A stretch of DNA of 24,117 nt from Puniceicoccales bacterium (GCA_031260015.1 JAIRKR010000062.1:1-24117), one strand, 5' to 3'; counted from the stretch's first letter, positions 9,199 to 17,039 are shown. The notes: a model not told the origin generated them from the letters alone. Numbers and translations: made by a program.

Positions 9199-11373
9199 TT
9201 AAGGTTCTAGTTTTTTGAGAATTTCGCACACCGCATAGGGATGGGAAACCGATGCATGGGGGTAGGTTTCGGAAGAATCGGGAATCGATACGATTTGGTT
9301 TTGAGGGTAGTTCAATCGATTTGCTATGGATTGCGGAACGACGATTCTATCCTCTTGCGTTACTTCTTGTGTCAAAGGCATTTGATTGCAGTAGTGAGGT
9401 GTCTCTTTTTGAATTTGTAAGCAATGATAGAGGCATTGGGCTATCGTATCGGGTAGTTGAACAAGAAATATGTTACGTTTTGGCCGTGTCGTAGGGTGCG
9501 TAATTTTTTGTGGAGTTGTCCGAATAGAATCGCGGGTATTGGCGGGCATAAAAATGGTAAATGTTGTTCCCAAATTAAGCTGGCTATCTATTTGAATAGT
9601 GCCGTTATGCTGCTTGATAATACCGTATACGCAAGATAGTCCTAAACCTGTTCCCTGTCCAATAGGTTTAGTTGTAAAAAATGGTTCGAAAATTTTCTTT
9701 TGTATATTTGGGTCGATACCTATCCCCGTATCACTAACGGTAAGTTTGACGTAATGACCGTAGGATAAATTGCTTGGAGTTCCCGTAAAATTTTCAAAGT
9801 GGATATGCAAAGAGCCTCCCTGCGGCATAGCATCTTTTGCGTTTACGCATAGGTTAACGAGAATTTGATCAATGTAAGTTTCCTGGGAATAAATGGGCCA
9901 TAGATTTTTGTCAATACGCACACCCAATTGGATTTTTTCTCCCAGCCAGTGTTGTAACATTTGTAAGGTATTGTGCGCCGTACGCTTGACGTCAATGAGT
10001 GTTTTTTCATTTTGTTTATTTTGACGACTGAATGTCATCAGTTGATTGACCAATGATGCTCCTTTGTGTCCCGCTTCGTAAATATGTTTTACATGCGAAT
10101 ATATGTCTTGTTCTTGCGAAACTTTGTTGAGGACAAGTTCTGCGTATCCGTTAATGACGGAAAGTAAATTGTTAAAATCATGCGCAATACCACTTGCCAA
10201 ACGACCTACCGCCTCAATCTTTTGCGTTTGTCGCAAGTTTTCTTCCAATTGCCGCAAGTGTGTTACGTCGTTGATTGTGATAACCGTGTAGTATTCGGAA
10301 ACGTTGCTATCGGATGGGAGCGTTATTTCCCAATGGGTATGAATAAATTTTCCATCGTAGCGCTGCATGATAATGTCTGTAGCGTAGGGATATCTTTGCG
10401 CAAGTGCACTGCATACGTCTTCTCCAAAACCTTTATAAAATAATTTGGAAACAGGTTGACCTTTTAACGCCTGTACGGGATGACCTAGTAATTGAACAAG
10501 GCCTTCGTTGAAATATTCAATGGCAAATTCGTTGGTATGACTGTTCCATTCGGCAATGATGACGCCTTCATGAGAATTTGTGAGTGCTGAAGCGAGTTTC
10601 TGATTAGTTTGTTCGTAGTGGAATTGCTCCGTAAAATCGTTGAGTGCGATGACATAACCTTCGACGTTTTGATAGAGATCGGATAATGTATTTACTTGTA
10701 TGCGCACGTATCTTTGTTGACGATCTTTGTTCAAGGTAACCACTTCTGAAGCCTCCTGTTTATCTTTAAATTCGAGAAATGATGCCATTGGTTTTTGTTT
10801 CGAGTCTAGGGTGTAAAATGATAAGAAATGATCGAAAGGTTGACCCATAACGTGCGTTAAATTAACCCCCAAAAAATTTTGTGCAGCCGCATTTAAGTAG
10901 GTAATATGGCCGGTAGCATCGGTCGAAAAAACAGGGTTTTGCAGGGTGCCTAAAGTAATTGCCAGGCGACGTTTTGTCTCCATCGATTCATGTTCAATGG
11001 CTGCCTTATGCAACGCCATTTCGATGGTTATGAGAACGGATTTTGGATCGTAGGGTTTGATGATAAAACCGAAAGGCGTTGTTTCTTTTACGCGTTGAAT
11101 GATGGTGTCGGGAGAATAGCCTGTCAGGTAAATGATGGGAATGTCATATTTTTGTTTGATGCGCTTTGCCGCTTCAATGCCATCGAGTTTGCCCGATAGC
11201 GTAATATCCATTAAAATGAGGGCTGGATTATCGCTTGCTGCGCGTGCAATTGCTTCTTCGCCGGTTGAAACTGGCGGTAAAACTTCGTATCCAGATTTAG
11301 ATAAAATCGTCTGCAAAACGAAGGCCGAATTGATGTCATCCTCGACGATGCAAATAGAATTTCGTACAATCAT
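9199..11373 (-). CDS. Hybrid sensor histidine kinase: REC-PAS-PAS-HisKA-HATPase with degenerate C-terminal receiver
   Basis: This 724-residue soluble kinase has no membrane segment. The N-terminal receiver (about 5-123) has acidic residues E11/D12/D13, phospho-acceptor D56, T84 and K106. Two PAS-like domains follow (about 132-250 and 258-375). The HisKA H-box GRLASGIAHDFNNLL puts the phospho-histidine at H398. The ATPase domain has the N-box around N507/N511, the G1 box VSDTGIGI (D548) and a later GQGTGLGL box (572-579). The last 90 residues (about 633-724) have receiver-like strand and helix spacing, but no phospho-acceptor Asp is visible and KPY has become HPY. The start ATG overlaps the stop of the response-regulator gene (ATGA), so it is the last gene of a phosphorelay operon. 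The signal is unknown. Confidence 0.93.
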   Translation of the reverse strand: MIVRNSICIVEDDINSAFVLQTILSKSGYEVLPPVSTGEEAIARAASDNPALILMDITLSGKLDGIEAAKRIKQKYDIPIIYLTGYSPDTIIQRVKETTPFGFIIKPYDPKSVLITIEMALHKAAIEHESMETKRRLAITLGTLQNPVFSTDATGHITYLNAAAQNFLGVNLTHVMGQPFDHFLSFYTLDSKQKPMASFLEFKDKQEASEVVTLNKDRQQRYVRIQVNTLSDLYQNVEGYVIALNDFTEQFHYEQTNQKLASALTNSHEGVIIAEWNSHTNEFAIEYFNEGLVQLLGHPVQALKGQPVSKLFYKGFGEDVCSALAQRYPYATDIIMQRYDGKFIHTHWEITLPSDSNVSEYYTVITINDVTHLRQLEENLRQTQKIEAVGRLASGIAHDFNNLLSVINGYAELVLNKVSQEQDIYSHVKHIYEAGHKGASLVNQLMTFSRQNKQNEKTLIDVKRTAHNTLQMLQHWLGEKIQLGVRIDKNLWPIYSQETYIDQILVNLCVNAKDAMPQGGSLHIHFENFTGTPSNLSYGHYVKLTVSDTGIGIDPNIQKKIFEPFFTTKPIGQGTGLGLSCVYGIIKQHNGTIQIDSQLNLGTTFTIFMPANTRDSIRTTPQKITHPTTRPKRNIFLVQLPDTIAQCLYHCLQIQKETPHYCNQMPLTQEVTQEDRIVVPQSIANRLNYPQNQIVSIPDSSETYPHASVSHPYAVCEILKKLEP

Positions 11374-11843
11374 AGGTGAGCCAATTGCCGACGTAGACGT
11401 ACATTTTCTTCAACGAGTTGCTGATTAATTTGCAAAATTTCCCGATGTGCTTTTGGAAATGCCATGTTGTATTCAAAATGTTGGTAGGCTTCTTTAATTG
11501 CGGCAAGCAAGGTATCGCGTGTCCAAGGTTTTGGGAGGCATCTAAAAACTTCTACCGTATTGATGGCTTCTAGAAATATTTCGGTTGTTAATACGCCCGT
11601 GATGAGAATACGCGTGCACAGCTTGCATTGTTCTTTTACTTGCTGCAAAAATTGAAGTCCTGTCATTTCTGACATGCGTTGGTCTGAAATGACAACGGCA
11701 AATGTCTTTTGCTCCAAAGCCCGTAAGGCTTCTGAAATTTTGGAGGTGGCGAAATAAGCATAGCCTTCTCCTTTTAAAGTTTCTTGGAGTGCCATCAAGA
11801 TGGTGATGTCATCGTCTAAAATGAGAATAGGGTAAGGCTTCAC
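11370..11843 (-). CDS. Single-domain response regulator with C-terminal coiled coil
   Basis: This is a CheY-like receiver: acidic triad D10-D12, phospho-acceptor D54 in VISDQRM, T82, and K105 in LPKPW. A tail of about 35 residues rich in E, Q, L and R is predicted coiled coil; there is no DNA-binding domain. I choose the GTG at 11843 (157 residues). It gives a GTGA overlap with the upstream kinase stop, matching the ATGA overlap at the downstream junction, and places the first beta strand right at the N-terminus. An ATG at 11891 would add 16 residues and overlap the kinase gene by 52 bases. It is likely an intermediate in a phosphorelay with the two flanking kinases. Confidence 0.9.
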   Translation of the reverse strand: MKPYPILILDDDITILMALQETLKGEGYAYFATSKISEALRALEQKTFAVVISDQRMSEMTGLQFLQQVKEQCKLCTRILITGVLTTEIFLEAINTVEVFRCLPKPWTRDTLLAAIKEAYQHFEYNMAFPKAHREILQINQQLVEENVRLRRQLAHL

Positions 11844-12547
11844 ATCGAAAGGGTGCTGAAAGAAAACCGAATGCATGTGCCGCCGTCGCACGGTTCAACT
11901 TGAATGTTCCTTCCTTGCATACCTAAGTGTTCTTTAATGGAAAAGAGGCCAAGTCCTAGGTGTTGTTCGTCGGAAAAACTTGTATAGAAGGGTTGAAATA
12001 ATTGTTGCTCAAAATCTTTTGGAAATCCTTTCCCATTATCGTACAAAGCGCATTGAATAGCGTCGTCTCTCGGATCAATGGATAAAGTAACGCTTGGTTT
12101 CGGTGCTGTTTTTATAGCTTCGCCGGCGTTGCAAATGAGCTGCAGAAAGATTTGTTGTACAACGTGGGGTATTCCCCATAAAAGTGGTAGGGGATTTTGG
12201 GACGCATACTTGATTTCAAAATGCGCATTGGAGGGTAAAATAGCTTGAATAATAGGCCGTAGGTTTTGCAGTAAAGATTGTAAGTCGACATAGGTGGGTG
12301 TTGTGATTTGGGGATGATTGAGTTGTGCCAAAAGTGCTAACAAATCGCGACTTTTTAGTGCGTTTTTTTTAATGATGTCCAAGCCTTCTAGGAGCGATTC
12401 TGAAGTGGGATGTTCGCAGTAAAGTTCACTCAACGTCAAAACACCCGTTAAATAATTGCTCAGATCGTGCAGCAAAAATCGATTAATCTGATTTAACTTA
12501 TGTACCCAGGCCAATTGAATTAAACACTTTTTACTACATGCCAGCAT
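11840..12547 (-). CDS. Small cytoplasmic histidine kinase (NtrB-like core)
   Basis: This 235-residue protein is almost only a kinase core. Its H-box-like helix is NRFLLHDLSNYLTG, with H27 as the probable phospho-acceptor. An N-box lies around QLICNAGEAI (N140), a G1 box YDNGKGF (D170) and a late glycine box LGLGL (197-201). It has no membrane segment, PAS domain or other visible sensor, so it must receive its signal by interaction or act inside the phosphorelay. It is the first gene of the minus-strand operon and its TGA overlaps the preferred GTG of the response regulator. The H-box is divergent from the NtrB-type HDFNN consensus, so some uncertainty remains about the phospho-acceptor. Confidence 0.88.
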   Translation of the reverse strand: MLACSKKCLIQLAWVHKLNQINRFLLHDLSNYLTGVLTLSELYCEHPTSESLLEGLDIIKKNALKSRDLLALLAQLNHPQITTPTYVDLQSLLQNLRPIIQAILPSNAHFEIKYASQNPLPLLWGIPHVVQQIFLQLICNAGEAIKTAPKPSVTLSIDPRDDAIQCALYDNGKGFPKDFEQQLFQPFYTSFSDEQHLGLGLFSIKEHLGMQGRNIQVEPCDGGTCIRFSFSTLSM

Positions 12548-12556
12548 ATTTTCTTA

Positions 12557-12585
12557 AATTTACACCCTAATGTTGTTGCTAGCAA
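12557..12585 (-). promoter_or_regulatory. Possible promoter of the phosphorelay operon
   Basis: Read on the minus strand, TTGCTA (12580-12585), a 17-bp spacer and TAAATT (12557-12562) precede the kinase ATG at 12547. Each hexamer matches consensus at 4 of 6 positions. Transcription would begin only a few bases before the ATG. The -35 lies inside the palindrome at 12576-12585. Confidence 0.3.
12576..12585. promoter_or_regulatory. 10-bp perfect palindrome TTGCTAGCAA, candidate operator
   Basis: TTGCTAGCAA is its own reverse complement. It sits in the 115-bp region between the divergent kinase operon and the chaperone gene, 41 bases upstream of the chaperone -35 box. The position suits a regulator binding site. 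No second copy was noticed in the window. Confidence 0.35.
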
Positions 12586-12625
12586 GCTTCAAAATGGGAC
12601 ATTTGTGGGCATGATCGCTTTGATA

Positions 12626-12654
12626 TTGACAGAGTTTTTTATTATTTTTAAAAT
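12626..12654 (+). promoter_or_regulatory. Near-consensus sigma-70 promoter of the chaperone gene
   Basis: TTGACA (12626-12631), a 17-bp spacer and TAAAAT (12649-12654) match consensus at 6 of 6 and 5 of 6 positions. The expected start point (about 12660-12662) is immediately before the ATG at 12663, so the mRNA should be leaderless or nearly so. Confidence 0.7.
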
Positions 12655-12662
12655 TGGTGCAA

Positions 12663-13067
12663 ATGGATCTTGAATTACTGCTAAGCACCTATTCGCGCGA
12701 TGTCTTAAAACATGATCAGGCATTGCCGTACGATTCAACCTATGGCTCTGTACTTGATTTGAATGATGGAGAAATCAAGTGCTACATTGAGCCAGCAGAA
12801 CCCCACATCTATTTTTACGCACCCATTTTTGAGATTCCTGCGGAACATAGGGAAAAGTTTTTTAAATCTTTGCTTATCAATCAATTATTTGGTAAATTAA
12901 CCGGTCAATCCTACTTTGGTCTGGATGAAAAGAACAACCATGTTCTTTTATTCAAGGTACTTGAAGGTGAAGATATGCCTCAAAATGCATTCAATGGCTA
13001 CCTGAATGCGTTTATTGAATCCTGTCTGCTCTGGAAAGCTGCTTTGAGAGAAACGCATAGTTCGTAG
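12663..13067 (+). CDS. CesT-family type III secretion chaperone (candidate)
   Basis: This 134-residue acidic protein has the layout of class I T3SS chaperones: an N-terminal amphipathic helix (MDLELLLSTYSRD), a beta pair including GSVLDLNDGEIKCYIEP and HIYFYAPIFEIP, a central helix KFFKSLLINQLFGKLTGQ, then a strand pair SYFGLDEKNNHVLLFKVLEG and a C-terminal helix AFIESCLLWKAALRE. The pattern of a leucine helix followed by GxxxGLD and xVLLF is typical of CesT/SycE folds. The ATG is preferred over the upstream TTG at 12654 and GTG at 12657 because the family usually begins directly with this helix. It lies 9 bases before a large gene, the standard chaperone-cargo arrangement. No Shine-Dalgarno is present. 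Confidence 0.75.
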   Translation: MDLELLLSTYSRDVLKHDQALPYDSTYGSVLDLNDGEIKCYIEPAEPHIYFYAPIFEIPAEHREKFFKSLLINQLFGKLTGQSYFGLDEKNNHVLLFKVLEGEDMPQNAFNGYLNAFIESCLLWKAALRETHSS

Positions 13068-13076
13068 TATTTCATC

Positions 13077-15707
13077 ATGTCATCCTCTATTCATCATTCT
13101 TCTCAGGCCACATCTCTCACGCCCATAGATACACGGGTAGAGCCTTTAGATATAAAGCAGCAAGAACAACCTTCTATTGCCAGTACGGGTGCAAAGTATT
13201 TGTTGGCGCGTTTTTTTAACGCATGTACTTTTGGAAAGATTGGATTTTTTAGAAATTGGGAAAATGAATCTGCACGCAATTTGATGAATGCGGTTAAGAC
13301 ATCCATTAATTCAAAGCTTTCCGAAGTTGTTTCCGGAGGACTTCAAAGCTTAGGAAGTAGTATCCAAGGTTTGCCAGACCAATTAAAAAGTGCACATTGG
13401 GATCCAATAACGAGCCTTGGAACTGAACATGGTACGTTGGTGCGTATGACGTCTTTAGGCAATCTGGGGCAGTTGGGAGATGCGACCACACGTTTTGTCG
13501 TGAATGTCTTGAATGATATTGCATGCGCAAAAGGTGAATTTGCCGATCTCAATAAGGATGTAATGGGTACCGTATTGCGGCTAGTGGGTACATTGTATCA
13601 AGAAAATGGTGACAATAAACATTTGATAGATGCGTGTAAAAAATTGGTCTTTGATAAAGTTTTCTCCTCAGATTTTGTACTAAGTAATGTGTTATCTGTT
13701 GATAGAGGAGAGGCTTCTGTCATGCAGCGATTCATTGGATGGCTCTGTTCAACAAGCTTGGTCAGAAATGTAGCCGATCATTTAGTCACGGAACATATTT
13801 TAAATAATTCCGATAATAATTTACTGACAAATGAACCCAAGTTGTTTCACGAAAAAGTTGTTGCTGCATGCTTGAAAGACTTTCAGGACATGGGAGGAAC
13901 CGAGCTAAGTTTTAATAATCTCAAAAGGTTGTTCTCAGCGTCTAATGAAAGTTTATCACCCGAATTAAGACGGCATGTTGAGGAGTTTAACCGTTTACAA
14001 GAGGCTTTATCGAATAATTTGATCACATCTACTCTAGGAAAAATTGTTCGCGCAAGTGGAGCTCTATTACCCTCTGAAGAGTCATTGAGTAATTTAAAAC
14101 GTACGTTAACCGACGTTCTTGGAAAACCTTGTCCCGAAAATTACCAAAATTTTGCCAAAGCTTGTGTGCGTTTGTTTCCTCAAGTTGAAAAACTAAGTGA
14201 GCCTGTACAAGATAAGATTGCAGCGCTTGCGGTAAGTTATATGCAACCCATAATTCAAAACGGTGATATGGATCATATGCACGAGTATTTAGTGTGTTTG
14301 GGGTTTGCAATCAGTGGTACGGATGACATCATGCAGGAAATAGCGAGAGCGTGTACGAGTAGCGAAAGCGTGGGTGCTGACTTAGTGCAAAGTTTAACAC
14401 CACGTCTGCAGAAATTCATCAATGAAACGATTCATCATTTGAACGGCACTGGGCAACAAGCCCCCAATGTGGCTGAGGGCGTCTATATTGGAGGTACTGT
14501 GGGATTTAGTCAATTAAATTTATTTGCTAACAACCCGCAGCGAACAGAAGCCGTATGTCAACTTTTGAGAGACAATAAAACTCCGGAGTCAATCGCCACT
14601 GCCTGCCTGGATTTAGCTAAAGCATGGGCTACGACAACGGCGCCTGCTCAAATGGCTAGAGAGGCAACCCGTGTGGTTGTTGATGTGACTCATAATGTAG
14701 CTGAAGCCGCTCAAGTGGCGGGGCGTGCGGTTGTTGGTGCGGTGAAAGACGCAGCTAGTGCGACTGTTGAGACCGTTCGAGCGGTAAAGGATACCGTCGT
14801 TGGTATGGCTCAGGATACAGCTGAAGCCGCTCAAGCACTAGGGCATGCGGTTGTTAGTACGGTGAAAGACGCAGCTAGTGCGACTGTTGGTGTCGTCAGT
14901 AGTGGTATTGGAAGATTATTGGGCAGAGACTCCGGCGAAGATGTGTCTGCGATCAACGCTGCTTTAGCGCCCGAAGTCGTATCCGTGCAAGAGACTTTTC
15001 ATGCGTTAATGGCCCCATCGTTACAGCAGGCGAGTAATCGGCAGAAGCTAGAAGATGGATTAAGATCAATGCCCAGGGATGCGGACGCAGAGGTTATTCA
15101 AAAGCTCAATAACACAGCAGGTACAGAAACGGTATTTCAAGATAGAGGTTGGACGTGGACGGCAACCTATAATTTAAATCCAAATATATCGCAGGCATTA
15201 AGCGGCAATGCGCTCGTTTTTGCGCATCAGGGTAATAGGATTGAAGGAAAAAGTGCACAGGAAAAACTGAGAAGCTTACATGGCGTGTTGGCTCAAGGAA
15301 GCCATAACGATGCAACGCAAGGGATCGCCTTATTGTCAAATATTGTGGCTGGAGCATCCACGTTACTACCGTCGCATTTTCAAAACGAATTGGATTCCCA
15401 AGGGTTATCTTTAGTGACACATTTTCAAGGTGGATCGCCCGCGAATCCAAGCTATTCAGTGAATATAACCAATGTGGTCTACGGTTTTGAAGCTATGACG
15501 TTCGCCGATCATGAAGACAATGTGTCTTGCAAAGTTTCCTGTGAATATCCTATTCAAACCAAAGATGGTCAACTTACGGGAGAACGGGTTCGTATCTCTT
15601 TTGATGTCAATTTATACGATAGTCCGACACCTGGAGCAGTAGGATCGACACGGTTTTTTAATATCAATGACATACGGAATCTTAGCAGTGAGCTTGTGGG
15701 AAGTTAA
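13077..15707 (+). CDS. Candidate T3SS cargo/effector, 876 residues, unknown domains
   Basis: I do not recognise a known family. The first 40 residues are polar and rich in S, T, H and Q (MSSSIHHSSQATSLTPIDTR), as in type III secretion signals, and there is no Sec signal peptide or obvious membrane span. Residues about 60-520 are predicted mostly helical. Residues about 525-620 are Ala/Val-rich with two near-identical 40-residue repeats, resembling LEA- or apolipoprotein-type amphipathic helices. The C-terminal 250 residues are more beta-rich (YSVNITNVVYGFEAM, RVRISFDVNLYD). The gene begins 9 bases after the CesT-like chaperone gene, so cognate chaperone-effector pairing is a reasonable inference. 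Alternatives are a translocon-associated or surface protein. Confidence 0.65.
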   Translation: MSSSIHHSSQATSLTPIDTRVEPLDIKQQEQPSIASTGAKYLLARFFNACTFGKIGFFRNWENESARNLMNAVKTSINSKLSEVVSGGLQSLGSSIQGLPDQLKSAHWDPITSLGTEHGTLVRMTSLGNLGQLGDATTRFVVNVLNDIACAKGEFADLNKDVMGTVLRLVGTLYQENGDNKHLIDACKKLVFDKVFSSDFVLSNVLSVDRGEASVMQRFIGWLCSTSLVRNVADHLVTEHILNNSDNNLLTNEPKLFHEKVVAACLKDFQDMGGTELSFNNLKRLFSASNESLSPELRRHVEEFNRLQEALSNNLITSTLGKIVRASGALLPSEESLSNLKRTLTDVLGKPCPENYQNFAKACVRLFPQVEKLSEPVQDKIAALAVSYMQPIIQNGDMDHMHEYLVCLGFAISGTDDIMQEIARACTSSESVGADLVQSLTPRLQKFINETIHHLNGTGQQAPNVAEGVYIGGTVGFSQLNLFANNPQRTEAVCQLLRDNKTPESIATACLDLAKAWATTTAPAQMAREATRVVVDVTHNVAEAAQVAGRAVVGAVKDAASATVETVRAVKDTVVGMAQDTAEAAQALGHAVVSTVKDAASATVGVVSSGIGRLLGRDSGEDVSAINAALAPEVVSVQETFHALMAPSLQQASNRQKLEDGLRSMPRDADAEVIQKLNNTAGTETVFQDRGWTWTATYNLNPNISQALSGNALVFAHQGNRIEGKSAQEKLRSLHGVLAQGSHNDATQGIALLSNIVAGASTLLPSHFQNELDSQGLSLVTHFQGGSPANPSYSVNITNVVYGFEAMTFADHEDNVSCKVSCEYPIQTKDGQLTGERVRISFDVNLYDSPTPGAVGSTRFFNINDIRNLSSELVGS
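14699..14889 (+). repeat. 120-bp-period tandem repeat in the candidate effector
   Basis: Bases 14699-14769 and 14819-14889 align over 71 bases with 8 differences by eye, exactly 120 bp (40 codons) apart. Each copy encodes an AEAAQ...AVV...TVKDAASATV-type block. Near-identity at silent positions indicates a recent in-frame duplication. Confidence 0.85.
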
Positions 15708-15977
15708 CGCATATCCATAGGTCGTTTTGCGAAAAGCGTGTTGAGGAGTGCTTGTTTTGAGTGAAGTAATAGCCTATGTTTCAATTTCGTAAATCGTGTT
15801 TCAAAGCTGAATTGCTTGTGCGAGTGTTCACCAACAATGGCTTAGAATGCGAATTTACATCGTTGGGTTGTTGAAACGTTGTATTCCTTTAAAATACTCC
15901 ATGCACTACACCCAAATGCAAATAAATGATGATTTATTACTAAAAAGTAATTGACCTTCTAATTTTTTTTACAAATA
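15708..15977. other. Intergenic region upstream of the FKBP gene
   Basis: This 270-bp region has no gene on either strand. An imperfect inverted repeat CGTTTT/AAAAGCG lies at about 15723-15738, soon after the effector stop, without a T-tract. The right end carries the FKBP promoter candidate. Confidence 0.5.
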
Positions 15978-15979
15978 AT
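15951..15979 (+). promoter_or_regulatory. Possible promoter of the FKBP gene
   Basis: TTGACC (15951-15956), a 17-bp spacer and AATAAT (15974-15979) each match consensus at 5 of 6 positions. Transcription would start near 15986, just before the ATG at 15990. This argues for the downstream start codon of the FKBP gene. Confidence 0.45.
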
Positions 15980-16886
15980 GCTTAAATCTATGAAATTATT
16001 TAGAGGATTAACAAGTGTTGGGGTATCCGTTTTAATGGGGACAGGTTGTTTAATGGGTGTCGAAACGGATAAGAGCGCCAAAAGTGAAGCAAAGGCTGAA
16101 GAAAAAGCACCGCAGAGTGCAACGGGTGCGGCCAGTGAAATCAAGGAGGGCGAAAATAAAGTGGTAAAAGATACTGCGAGCTCAGAAGTTAAGAAAGGGT
16201 TTACGGATGAGCAACAAGCTAACTTTTTAAGAACCTATGGTTGGGTCACTTTCATGCAAAGTGGTGTTAAAAATCTAGGGCTAAGTGCTAAAGAAGTAGA
16301 ACAGGTGATGAACGGTGTTCAAATGGCAACGCGTGGCGAAGAAGCCCCTTGTGCATTGGGAGAAGTAATGGAAGATTTGCAGGCATTTTTACAAGAAAAA
16401 TCTGCCGCGTATGAAAAAATTCACCAAGTTGAAATCAAAGCGACTGCTGAGAAAAATAGACAAGCCGGCAAGACTTACATGGAGAATTTACTTAAAACAA
16501 GACCCTCCATTAAGGTAACGCCTACCGGATTAGCTTATGAAATTATTGTTGCGGGGGATGAATCACAAAAGGCGAGTGAAATGGATAGTGTAGAAATTCG
16601 TTATACAGGGCGCCTTATTGACGGTAAGGTGTTTGATGAATCAAAGGATAAAACGGTAACTTTCCCTTTAAATGGTGTAGTCCCAGGAATTAAGGAAGGG
16701 GTTCAGCTTGTCGGTAAAGGTGGAAAAATTGTACTGTATATCCCCTCTGAGTTAGGCTATGGAGAATTTGATATTCCAAGCATTCCTGCAGGTTCCCATT
16801 TGATTTTTGATATTGATTTGGTAAACATTCTTAAAAATGAAGCTATCAAACCCGTTGAAAAACCAGAATCGTCAAAAGCAAATTAG
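15978..16886 (+). CDS. Mip-like FKBP-type peptidyl-prolyl isomerase, probable lipoprotein
   Basis: This 302-residue protein is exported. It has a short basic start, a hydrophobic stretch and a Cys at residue 24 in LMGTGC, an imperfect lipobox. A low-complexity K/E/A/S linker follows (about 30-75). The helical region at about 75-165 resembles the Mip/FkpA dimerisation domain. The C-terminal FKBP domain (about 190-290) contains VEIRYTGRLIDGKVFDES, GVVPGIKEGVQL, SELGYGE and IPAGSHLIFDIDLVNI, the usual active-site segments. It probably assists folding in the periplasm or at the outer membrane. The start may be ATG 15990 (MKLFRGLTSVG), which gives a better signal peptide and fits the promoter. It is followed by a strong terminator. 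Confidence 0.92.
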   Translation: MLKSMKLFRGLTSVGVSVLMGTGCLMGVETDKSAKSEAKAEEKAPQSATGAASEIKEGENKVVKDTASSEVKKGFTDEQQANFLRTYGWVTFMQSGVKNLGLSAKEVEQVMNGVQMATRGEEAPCALGEVMEDLQAFLQEKSAAYEKIHQVEIKATAEKNRQAGKTYMENLLKTRPSIKVTPTGLAYEIIVAGDESQKASEMDSVEIRYTGRLIDGKVFDESKDKTVTFPLNGVVPGIKEGVQLVGKGGKIVLYIPSELGYGEFDIPSIPAGSHLIFDIDLVNILKNEAIKPVEKPESSKAN

Positions 16887-16908
16887 TCGTCTATAGTTTC
16901 GTATTGTG

Positions 16909-16946
16909 AAGAGAAGAAAAATACAATTTCTTCTCTTTTTGTTTTT
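16909..16946 (+). terminator. Rho-independent terminator after the FKBP gene
   Basis: An 11-bp perfect stem (16909-16919 with 16927-16937) closes a 7-base loop and runs into a T-tract TTTTTTGTTTTT-like tail ending at 16946. It lies 22 bases after the FKBP stop. Confidence 0.9.
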
Positions 16947-17008
16947 GAGAGCAGCGTGATCTAAAATCTGTCACGATCTGCGGGTATCGTAAATTCCTGG
17001 AATTCTTC

Positions 17009-17039
17009 AGTGTGTTACACACTTTTATGTAAAGTTTAC
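17009..17039. other. Two adjacent small palindromes in the FKBP/17133 gap
   Basis: AGTGTG-TTA-CACACT (17009-17023) is followed after five bases by GTAAA-G-TTTAC (17029-17039). The first is followed by TTTTAT and could act as a weak terminator; together they could also be a binding site. The rest of the 246-bp gap (16887-17132) shows nothing further apart from the terminator. Confidence 0.3.

Noticed and set aside
15106..15450. 114-codon minus-strand open frame
   Set aside because: It lies wholly inside the effector-candidate gene, with no upstream signals and an unconvincing protein composition.
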